NCBI GenBank assembly: GCA_016124275.1
Contig: WGOA01000017.1
Coordinates: forward strand, 1 to 43,028
Origin: Bacteroidota bacterium
GTDB lineage: Bacteria > Bacteroidota > Bacteroidia > Chitinophagales > BACL12
DNA: 43,028 nt
Direction of reading: 5' to 3'
A program made the position numbers and the translations under genes. Positions 16,884-24,044 of this stretch are shown piece by piece. Numbering within the stretch: position 1 is the first letter of the stretch; every line of letters starts with the position of its first letter. Below the pieces are notes generated by a model that was not told the origin of the DNA, made no database searches, and saw only the letters and a list, made by a program, of their open reading frames with translations.

Positions 16884-18005
16884 ATGCAGTTTTCCTATTC
16901 TTTTTGCAGGGCCGCATTGCTGGTTAACACGTTCTTGCTGTTGCTGAGCGTACAACAGGTCTCCTTTGCACAAGCCGCCCATGCCAGGCCGTCCTCGGCC
17001 CTGGATTGGATGGATGCCACCTTGGTTCAATTGGCCAACGGCCTTCGCCAGCAAGCCAACCAGCCGGATTGCAGCGGCTGTTCCGAGATCATCCGGCAAC
17101 TCGACCAGGTAGAAGACTTAAGGCGGGTGATGCGAAAAGACATGGACCAATGGATGCGCCGTTATGCAACAGGGTTCAGCTCAGGCGACAGCAGCGTGCT
17201 GTTGGGACGTTACCCGCTTGAAGAAGGACAACTTCCCCTGAAAGATTTTTTGGAAGCCTGCCAGCGCCAATGGCCTTCGGAAGATAACGCAGCGCAGGCG
17301 CTCCCTTCCTGGCAGCCTGGTCGGTACACACAGCATCAAATCTTTGCCATGCAGCTGGAGATGGAAGCCATGGCCGCCTTTAAATTGCAGGCGCTGTTGC
17401 ACGCTTTTCAAAGCAAGTTGGCTGCTTCCCTGCCCCAGCCGGTGTTAATTGCGCCGGCAGCGTTGAATGTGCTGTACACCGGTGTCGACAACCCCCTGCG
17501 CGTGTATGGCGGCACAGCAGATCCTGCAACCGTGCGCTTAGAAGGACCTGGCGTGCACTTTGACGAGGCCAGCGGGCAATGGCTGGCCAAACCCACAAAC
17601 CCCGGCCCGGTAGAGATTCGGCTGACGGGGTTGGCACCCGGGGGAAGGGCTGTGCAGGGCAGTGCAACGTTTGAGGCCCGACGAGTCCCTGAACCGTTGA
17701 TTTACATTGGGGGCCGTTCAGACGGTGTGTTGGTGCAACGCGACATCAATGGCCAAACGGGCATCGCTGCGCGAAACGATGATTTTCTTTTTGCTGCCGG
17801 GTACACCATTCGGGGCTTCGAGTTGGTTTACACCCCGGAATATGGTTCTCCCGTGCTGGCCAAGACCCCGGGCAATAAGTTTACAGACGAAATGATGGCC
17901 GTTTTTAAGCGTACCAAGCCCGGTGACCGGCTGTTGTTCCGCGTGGCTGTTGAGTATCCGGATGGGTCAATAAAAACCCTCAGTCCGACGTTTTATCTGC
18001 GGTAA
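16884..18005 (+). CDS. GldM-like periplasmic protein lacking the membrane anchor
   Basis: A 373-residue GldM paralogue with an unusual build. The N-terminus is a cleavable-looking signal peptide ending QVSFAQ (residue 30) instead of the GldM transmembrane anchor, and the motor arginine is absent. Residues 31 to about 182 are helical and correspond to GldM D1. The chain then passes directly to a D3-like segment at 187 (VLIAPAALNVLYTGVDNPL, against VISPTAMNVLYIGVENPI in GldM) and a D4-like segment from about 265 (RRVPEPLIYIGG, NKFTDEMMAVFKRTKPGDRLLF). D2 is missing. It therefore cannot join the GldL motor in the usual way but keeps the ring-docking domains. The frame is open upstream to 16749; ATG 16884 is chosen for the signal peptide. 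CSGC (near 68-71) could form a disulfide. It is followed by a gldN paralogue. Role unknown. Confidence 0.82.
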   Translation: MQFSYSFCRAALLVNTFLLLLSVQQVSFAQAAHARPSSALDWMDATLVQLANGLRQQANQPDCSGCSEIIRQLDQVEDLRRVMRKDMDQWMRRYATGFSSGDSSVLLGRYPLEEGQLPLKDFLEACQRQWPSEDNAAQALPSWQPGRYTQHQIFAMQLEMEAMAAFKLQALLHAFQSKLAASLPQPVLIAPAALNVLYTGVDNPLRVYGGTADPATVRLEGPGVHFDEASGQWLAKPTNPGPVEIRLTGLAPGGRAVQGSATFEARRVPEPLIYIGGRSDGVLVQRDINGQTGIAARNDDFLFAAGYTIRGFELVYTPEYGSPVLAKTPGNKFTDEMMAVFKRTKPGDRLLFRVAVEYPDGSIKTLSPTFYLR

Positions 18006-18105
18006 GGAGGCGTTCAACCCAAAGCTCTGGCGTTTGGATGCGAAGCTGCCCTTTCCTCCAGGGATGGAGCATTTCTGGGTTTACCGGTGGTTAAATCGCA
18101 GTGAA

Positions 18106-18996
18106 ATGCTGTTTAGGCGGGTTAAGATTTTTTGTTGCTGTTTGCTGCTTACGGCCAAGCTGCCTGCATCCAGTATTCCCGCCCCGGGCGGTTTGCTGAA
18201 CCAACCTAATGCTGAAACGCATCGCCGGAGCTCCCTGCAATCCTCTGCTGATCCTGATTCGTCGGGCGATTTTGCTCCTCAACACTATTTGCACTATCCA
18301 AAGCTTAGAGAGGCCGACGTGTTTTGGGAAAAACGCGTCTGGCAAGAATTGAACATTTGTTCAGAGGAGAACGCGCATCTCCAAAGCAACACGCCCGACC
18401 TGGGCCAGTATTTGGCGGAAGCGGTTTGCGCCGGTCAACTGCGGGCGTTTTCGCCGGGCCAGGGAACATCCCTTTTCGGGGAGCTTTGGTTAGGTTGCGG
18501 CGCGCAACCCGGAAGTGAACCGATGGAAAGCGAACGACCGATGACGCAGCCAGCAGCTCCTCGCGGAAGGCGCACGCTAGTTAACCCCAGCACGCTGGTT
18601 AACCCCGGCACGCTGGTTAACCCCAGCACGCTGGTTAATCCCACCACCCTGGTCATTGTCGAAGATTGGATTGTGGATGAATCCAGTTTTGAGCAACGAC
18701 CCCGCATGATTGCGCTCGGACTTTTGGCAGCGGATCCTGTGCCTTCCGGAAGCGGAGCGGGCGTTTCAAAGACAACGGGCATGCCGGATGTGCTGGCCTG
18801 GATCCCTTTTGATGAAGCTAGACCCTTGCTTGTTGGCACGCAGGCCCTTCCACCGACCAAAGAACAGCCAGGATTGAGTTGGGATGGCGTGTTGTTGCTG
18901 CGACGCTTTGATTCGCGTCTGCTGAAGGTCTCCAACGTGCTGGATTTGCCGTGGTCTGCCGATGACGGCAATCCTGATGGCTTGTGGAAGCCCTGA
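18106..18996 (+). CDS. GldN-like protein with TLVNPx tandem repeat
   Basis: A 296-residue GldN paralogue. KLREADVFWEKR (66-77) is identical to the segment in the core GldN; EDWIVDESS, SWDGVLLLRRFDSRLLKVSNVLDL and the intervening hydrophobic strands align with the GldN C-terminal half. The middle is divergent: residues 157-183 are four units of TLVNPx plus a terminal TLV, just before the conserved EDWI strand. The charged C-terminal helix of GldN is missing. ATG 18106 gives a signal peptide (MLFRRVKIFCCCLLL, ending near PASS); ATG 18064 and TTG 18034 are in-frame alternatives. It lies 100 bases after the GldM-like gene, repeating the gldM-gldN order. F. johnsoniae has a gldN paralogue, gldO, but without this repeat as far as I know. 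Role unknown. Confidence 0.75.
   Translation: MLFRRVKIFCCCLLLTAKLPASSIPAPGGLLNQPNAETHRRSSLQSSADPDSSGDFAPQHYLHYPKLREADVFWEKRVWQELNICSEENAHLQSNTPDLGQYLAEAVCAGQLRAFSPGQGTSLFGELWLGCGAQPGSEPMESERPMTQPAAPRGRRTLVNPSTLVNPGTLVNPSTLVNPTTLVIVEDWIVDESSFEQRPRMIALGLLAADPVPSGSGAGVSKTTGMPDVLAWIPFDEARPLLVGTQALPPTKEQPGLSWDGVLLLRRFDSRLLKVSNVLDLPWSADDGNPDGLWKP
18574..18645 (+). repeat. Four tandem 18-bp repeats in the GldN-like gene
   Basis: Four head-to-tail 18-base units of the form ACGCTGGTTAACCCCAGC with one to three substitutions each, encoding TLVNPS, TLVNPG, TLVNPS and TLVNPT, followed by a degenerate fifth start (TLV). The array is in frame, so unit gain or loss would change length without breaking the protein. 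Each unit holds a TTAACC core. Confidence 0.95.
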
Positions 18997-19002
18997 GCAG
19001 CC

Positions 19003-19911
19003 TCACTCAATGACCATGCGGCGGCGCCCGTTAAAGGGCCTGAGCAGTTCTCGGAAGGCTCGCCGGGCCAGCGACCACCCGATCCCCCCATCCACTTCGA
19101 GGCGGCGCGGGCTGGTCCAGACGCGGTTCTCCAATTCGTCAATAAAGTGCAGTTTGCCGAAAAGCGAGAGCTTGAGGGCCAGGCGGCCAAACTCGCTTTC
19201 GCGGTTGGCCTGGCGGTCCATTTGGTCTTCGCCGGGGTAGCCGCCAACGCGCAAGGCATCCAGACGGCGGTAGGCCATGCTGAAGCCCATGACATTGGTG
19301 AACTCGTGCCGGATGGCCCGGAAGCTTTGTATGGGATCGCCCAGGTAGCGATAGACCAAAAGTTTCCAATGCGGATAACTTTTCTGGGGCAGGAAGTGGT
19401 AACTGCCATAAACGCAGCTCACTTCGGGATGGGTTTGCAGCACGCCCACCAATGACGCTGCCCATCCTGGGGGGTAAAGGGTATCTGGCTCGGCACACAG
19501 CACATAGCGGCCCCGCGCGCGCTCCAGCGCGGTTTGGCGGGCATAGCTCAACCCCGGACGATGTTCATGAAAGACGGATACGCCACAAGCGGTCGCCAGG
19601 GTAGCGGTGGCGTCTGTGGATCGGTTGTCCACCAGGACAAGTTCAGCTGACCAGGGCAAATCCAGGCGGCTGAGCGATTCCAGGGCCCGGAACAGGTAGC
19701 GCTCGTCATTGCGCACTGCGATCAGAATGCTGACTTCCGGGTCAGGGGTGCGAAAGCGCGCAAGGCCCTGCCGAACCGCCTCCAGCCGTTCGGGCGAAGG
19801 GTGGGTTGGGTCGGGCAAAACCGGCTCAAGCCGATGCAACCAGGAGGGTAGGCGAAAGGGCGAAAGCACGCTATTCGTGTACGCAGCACAAGGGCTGCAG
19901 GTTGCGGGCAT
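19003..19911 (-). CDS. Family 2 glycosyltransferase
   Basis: A 302-residue GT-A fold glycosyltransferase. The nucleotide-sugar site is seen in VSILIAVRNDERYL (60-73) and LVLVDNRSTDAT (91-102), and the metal-binding acidic motif is EPDT (141-144). No transmembrane helix is obvious, so it is probably a peripheral cytoplasmic enzyme that adds a sugar to a lipid or polysaccharide precursor; donor and acceptor cannot be told. The frame is open back to 19968 inside uvrC, but ATG 19911, four bases after the uvrC stop, is the likelier start. It is the last gene of the sprE-PBP1A-uvrC run and ends six bases from the convergent GldN-like gene. Confidence 0.85.
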   Translation of the reverse strand: MPATCSPCAAYTNSVLSPFRLPSWLHRLEPVLPDPTHPSPERLEAVRQGLARFRTPDPEVSILIAVRNDERYLFRALESLSRLDLPWSAELVLVDNRSTDATATLATACGVSVFHEHRPGLSYARQTALERARGRYVLCAEPDTLYPPGWAASLVGVLQTHPEVSCVYGSYHFLPQKSYPHWKLLVYRYLGDPIQSFRAIRHEFTNVMGFSMAYRRLDALRVGGYPGEDQMDRQANRESEFGRLALKLSLFGKLHFIDELENRVWTSPRRLEVDGGIGWSLARRAFRELLRPFNGRRRMVIE

Positions 19912-19915
19912 CCGC

Positions 19916-21727
19916 CTATTCCTCCAGGCCAAAATGCGCAAAAACCACCTTGGCGCGCGCTTCGCCAATTAAGCCCGCCACATCGCCAAAAGGCGCCTCT
20001 TTGAGCTTGGCCACCGACCGAAAATGCTTGAGCAGTGCTTCCCGCGTTTTCGGGCCAATGCCGGCAATGCCTTCCAGTTCTGTGGTCTTGAGTGCACTCG
20101 CCGAACGTCGGTCGCGGTGAAAACTGATGGCGAATCGGTGTGCCTCATTGCGCAATTGTTGGATCACCTTCAGGCCCACGGAGCGTTTGTCGATCAACAT
20201 GGGCAGGGTATCGCCGGGGTAAAAGATCTCCTCCAGCTTTTTGGCAATGCCCACCACGGTAACCTGATCTCGCAGTCCGAGTTCATCCAGCGCTTCAACT
20301 GCGGCGCTCAACTGGCCCTTTCCCCCGTCAATAACCACCAACTGGGGAAGGGCTTCGTTTTCTTCAAGCAGCCGTTTGTACCGACGTCCAACTACCTCGC
20401 GCATGGAGGCAAAGTCATCGGGCCCCACCACGGTTTTAATGTGAAAAAGGCGGTAGTCTTTTTTGGCAGGCTTGCCATGCCGGAACACCACGAGCGACGC
20501 TACCGGGTCAGTGCCGTGGAAGTTGGAATTGTCAAAACACTCGATGTGCTCGGGCAACATGGGCAACCGGAAATCCTTTTGCAGAATTTCCAGAACGTTC
20601 TGGCGCTTCTCTTTTTTTTCGCGTTCCTCTTCCCGACTGCTCCGCTCTGCTTTGGCCTGCAGCGCGTTGCGCATGGCCAATTCCACCAGCTTGCGCTTGT
20701 CGCCGCGCTGCGGAACGGTCAGTTGCCAGGCGGACAAACCGTATGCTTCTTCATCCAGCGCAAAAGGAAGCAGCAATTCGCCAGCTTCGCCGCCGGCTTC
20801 ATGAAGCATCAGGGGAATGGCGTAACCCAGCAACTCGTCATCGGGTTCATCCAGCTTGCGCCGTACCTCGGTGACGCGGGTTTGCACCACCGTGCCTTGC
20901 ATCACGCGCACAAATCCGATGAAAGCAGCGTCTCCTAACGAAGCCAGTGCAAACGCATCCACATTGTCCAGCGCAGGACTGACGATGGTGCTGCGGGCCT
21001 GGTAATCCTCCAGATTTTCGAGCCGTTTGCGGTAATTCTCGGCCCGTTCAAACTCCAGTTTTGCAGCACAAGTTTCCATGTGTTCGCGCAAGCGCCGTTT
21101 TACGGGCGCGAAGTTTCCCCGCAGAATATGCCGCACCTGCGCGATATTTTCCAAGTAGTCGCTTTCTTGTTGCAGCCCTTCGCAAGGACCCAGACAGTTG
21201 CCGATGTGGTACTCCAGGCAAACCTTGAATTTGCCCGAAGCAATGTTGCGGGGCGTCAGAGACAGCGCGCAATTGCGGATGGGAAACAGGGTGAGCAGAA
21301 ATTGGAGGATGCCGCGGGTTTTTTTGGCTGACGTGTAAGGCCCGAGGTATTCGGAGCCATCCTGAACCACACGGCGGGTCATGAAAATGCGCGGAAAGGG
21401 TTCGTTTTTTATGCAAATAAAGGGGAAGGACTTATCGTCTTTGAGCTGGATGTTGTAGCGCGGCTGGTGTTGCTTGACCAGGCTGTTTTCCAGCAACAAC
21501 GCATCTTTTTCAGACTCCACCACGGTGATGTCGATGCGCGCAATGCGGCGCACCAACATGCGGATGCGCTGGCTGTCGTACTTGTTTCGGAAGTAGGAGC
21601 TGACGCGCTTGCGCAGGTCTTTTGCTTTTCCAACATACAAAAGCTTACCTTCCTCGTCAATGTACTGGTACACGCCGGGTTGCCCCGGAATGTTGGGTTG
21701 CTGCGCTTTGAATTCTTCCGGCGTCAC
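19916..21727 (-). CDS. uvrC: Excinuclease ABC subunit C
   Basis: A full-length 603-residue UvrC, the nuclease of nucleotide excision repair that makes the 3' and 5' cuts after UvrAB damage recognition. Domains in order: GIY-YIG nuclease (GVYQY at 18-22, YVGKAKDLRKRV from 31), a cysteine-containing segment (NCLGPCEG), the UVR segment that meets UvrB (near 205-240), the RNase-H-like nuclease with Asp399 (CFDNSNFHGTDPVAS), Asp467 (VVIDGGKGQLSAA) and the HRFAISFHRDRR block, and C-terminal helix-hairpin-helix motifs (GIAGIGPKTREALLKHF). It starts 11 bases after the PBP1A stop, so it shares that transcript. Nothing looks broken. Confidence 0.97.
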   Translation of the reverse strand: MTPEEFKAQQPNIPGQPGVYQYIDEEGKLLYVGKAKDLRKRVSSYFRNKYDSQRIRMLVRRIARIDITVVESEKDALLLENSLVKQHQPRYNIQLKDDKSFPFICIKNEPFPRIFMTRRVVQDGSEYLGPYTSAKKTRGILQFLLTLFPIRNCALSLTPRNIASGKFKVCLEYHIGNCLGPCEGLQQESDYLENIAQVRHILRGNFAPVKRRLREHMETCAAKLEFERAENYRKRLENLEDYQARSTIVSPALDNVDAFALASLGDAAFIGFVRVMQGTVVQTRVTEVRRKLDEPDDELLGYAIPLMLHEAGGEAGELLLPFALDEEAYGLSAWQLTVPQRGDKRKLVELAMRNALQAKAERSSREEEREKKEKRQNVLEILQKDFRLPMLPEHIECFDNSNFHGTDPVASLVVFRHGKPAKKDYRLFHIKTVVGPDDFASMREVVGRRYKRLLEENEALPQLVVIDGGKGQLSAAVEALDELGLRDQVTVVGIAKKLEEIFYPGDTLPMLIDKRSVGLKVIQQLRNEAHRFAISFHRDRRSASALKTTELEGIAGIGPKTREALLKHFRSVAKLKEAPFGDVAGLIGEARAKVVFAHFGLEE

Positions 21728-21738
21728 GGGTGTGCTGA

Positions 21739-24036
21739 CTACAGGTCCAGGTAGGGGTCATCGCCCTCGTCGCCACTTCCCGGCGTTTGGTATTCGCTGC
21801 AGTTTAACTCAATTTCCATGCGGTCTGGAACGGGGAAGCGATCGCTGACCTGAACGCCGAGCTTGCCATTTTCGAGTACCTGCCGCAAGAAATTGCCGTA
21901 GATCGGCAAGGCCATGTTGGCCCCCTGACCATAGCCAATGCTTCGGAAAGCAACGACCGGATCATCGGCACCTACCCAAACGCCGCCCACCAGATTGGGC
22001 ACCATTCCCATAAACCATCCGTCGGTATGTTGCTGGGTGGTTCCGGTCTTGCCGGCAATCTGGACACCACCAGGCAGCGCGCCGTAAGGGTTTCTGCGGA
22101 TGCGCTGGCCGGTGCCGTATTGCATCACGTTTTGGAGCATGTTGAGCATGACGTACGCGTCTTGCGGTTTCATCACTTCTTCACTGTTGGCTCCAAAATT
22201 TTCGTATAAAATAACTCCATTTTTGTCTTCAATGCGGCTGATGAAAACCGGTTCTGTGTATCCACCCTGATTCGCAAAAATGGTGTAGGCCCCCACCATC
22301 TCGTAGAGCGAAATTTCCGGGGTGCCCAGGCAGATGGAAGGCTGGTTGGGTATGTCTGCTTCAATACCCATTTTGTGGGCCATGTCCACCACCGGCTGAG
22401 TTCCGATTTTGTCCATGAGGTAGGCTGAAATAAAGTTGACCGAATTGGCCAGCGCCCAGTAGAGCGTGACCATTTGGCCTTCCCGGTCGTGGCTTGAGTT
22501 TTTGGGTGTCCAGCTTCTTAGCAGACCGAAACGCGGATCTCCAGCCTGGAAGGTGACGGGCACATTCGGCACCTGTTGGCAGGGATAGTACCCGGCTTGC
22601 AGCGCTGCTGTGTAAATGAAGGGTTTAAACGTAGAGCCCACCTGCCGCCGCGTGCCTTTGTTCACGTGGTCCAGTTTGAAATGGCGATGGCTGATGCCCC
22701 CTACCCAAGCGCGAATGAAACCGGTTTCCGGGTCAAGCGCCAGCAACCCCGCGTGCAGCACTTTGCGGTGGTATCGAATAGAGTCCAGCGGACTCATCAC
22801 CGTATCCAATTCGTGGTTTTGGTTGCCGTGCCAGGAAAACACGGTCATGGGAATCGGTGTGTTGAAGAGCAAATCAATGCTGTCTTGGGGAACTTTCTGT
22901 TTGCGCAAACCCCGGTAACGTTCCGATTGCCTCATTTTTTTGGCCAGAAAGTCCGGATCGTTTCGGTCGTTGTACGGGTAAGTCCAGGGTTCGTATTTGT
23001 AGTCCTTGTTCCAGTGCTTGAAGAAATCGTCCTGAAGTTTGGTCATCCAGGTTTCCATCGATTCCTCGGCATATTCCTGCATGCGGGAATCAATCGTGGT
23101 GTAAATGCGCAGCCCGTCTTTGTAGATGTCGTAAGGTTTGCCGTCGGCCTTCAGATTTTCTTCGCACCACGCTTTCATCCACTGGCGCAGTTGCTCCCGG
23201 AAATAAGTGGCCATTCCCGCATTGTGGTCTTGACGGGTGAAACGCGACACGTCCAGGGGCAACTGTTGCAGCGAATCTTTCTGTGCTTTGTCTAAATAAT
23301 CGTAGTTCTCCATCTGCGCCAGCACGACGTTGCGGCGCTCTTTGGTGCGTTCTGGTCGGCGAACCGGGTTGTAGAGCGAAGGGTTTTGGAGCATGCCCAC
23401 AATGGCGGCACCTTCTTCAATGCTCAGGTCGCTGACTTCTTTGTCGAAATAGGTTTTGGCGCAAGACTTTACCCCGTAGGCATCGTACATGAAGGGTACG
23501 GTGTTCAGATAGAGCACCAGAATTTCGTCTTTGGTGAAGTTTCGCTCCAGTCGGGCAGCCAGAATCCACTCTTTAAATTTTCGGTTGATGATACCGATGG
23601 TGCTAAGCCCTGCCTCGCGTGGGTAGAGGTTTTTGGCTAACTGCTGGGTCAGTGTTGAGCCACCGCCCTGGCCGCTGTTGAAAGTCACTACTCCTTTGAG
23701 CACGCGCAACAGGGCGCGCAAGTCAACACCGGCATGGGCTCGGAAGCGGACGTCTTCGGTGGCAATCAGGGCATCAACCAGGTGTTGGGGCAGTTCCTGG
23801 TAAGTGGCGTTGCTTCGGTTCTCCCGGTAATAACTGCCCAACAACACCCCATCAGCGGCATAGATTTCTGTAGCCAGAAAGGATCGGGGATTCTGCAGCT
23901 CCACCACGTCCGGAATGTCTTTGGACAGGCTGAGGGCAAACATGTACAAGGCAAAAACCAGCAATCCGCCCCCTACAACCGCCCAAAAACGGAGGATGTA
24001 GGTTCGAAATAGCGCAAACTCATCTTTCAGGGGCAT
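21739..24036 (-). CDS. Class A penicillin-binding protein (PBP1A type)
   Basis: A 765-residue bifunctional peptidoglycan synthase. One N-terminal transmembrane helix (about 17-38) anchors it in the inner membrane. The GT51 glycosyltransferase domain follows with the catalytic glutamate in ATEDVRF (Glu94) and GGGSTLTQQLAKNL (125-138). The transpeptidase domain has all three motifs: SxxK as Ser468-Lys471 (GSTFKPF), SxN as Ser532-Asn534 and KTG starting at Lys663. It makes glycan strands from lipid II and cross-links them. The stop is 11 bases before uvrC, and the start is eight bases after the SprE-like stop. Names such as mrcA or ponA are used inconsistently in this phylum, so I give none. Confidence 0.95.
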   Translation of the reverse strand: MPLKDEFALFRTYILRFWAVVGGGLLVFALYMFALSLSKDIPDVVELQNPRSFLATEIYAADGVLLGSYYRENRSNATYQELPQHLVDALIATEDVRFRAHAGVDLRALLRVLKGVVTFNSGQGGGSTLTQQLAKNLYPREAGLSTIGIINRKFKEWILAARLERNFTKDEILVLYLNTVPFMYDAYGVKSCAKTYFDKEVSDLSIEEGAAIVGMLQNPSLYNPVRRPERTKERRNVVLAQMENYDYLDKAQKDSLQQLPLDVSRFTRQDHNAGMATYFREQLRQWMKAWCEENLKADGKPYDIYKDGLRIYTTIDSRMQEYAEESMETWMTKLQDDFFKHWNKDYKYEPWTYPYNDRNDPDFLAKKMRQSERYRGLRKQKVPQDSIDLLFNTPIPMTVFSWHGNQNHELDTVMSPLDSIRYHRKVLHAGLLALDPETGFIRAWVGGISHRHFKLDHVNKGTRRQVGSTFKPFIYTAALQAGYYPCQQVPNVPVTFQAGDPRFGLLRSWTPKNSSHDREGQMVTLYWALANSVNFISAYLMDKIGTQPVVDMAHKMGIEADIPNQPSICLGTPEISLYEMVGAYTIFANQGGYTEPVFISRIEDKNGVILYENFGANSEEVMKPQDAYVMLNMLQNVMQYGTGQRIRRNPYGALPGGVQIAGKTGTTQQHTDGWFMGMVPNLVGGVWVGADDPVVAFRSIGYGQGANMALPIYGNFLRQVLENGKLGVQVSDRFPVPDRMEIELNCSEYQTPGSGDEGDDPYLDL

Positions 24037-24044
24037 GGTAGGGA

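Noticed and set aside
18435-19409. 324-codon open frame on the minus strand opposite the GldN-like gene and the glycosyltransferase
   Set aside because: It is antisense to or frame-shifted from two recognisable genes, has Ser/Pro/Ala-rich random-like composition and matches no family I know.
20024-20938. 304-codon open frame on the plus strand opposite uvrC
   Set aside because: It is antisense to the conserved RNase-H and helix-hairpin-helix domains of UvrC, with no family resemblance of its own.
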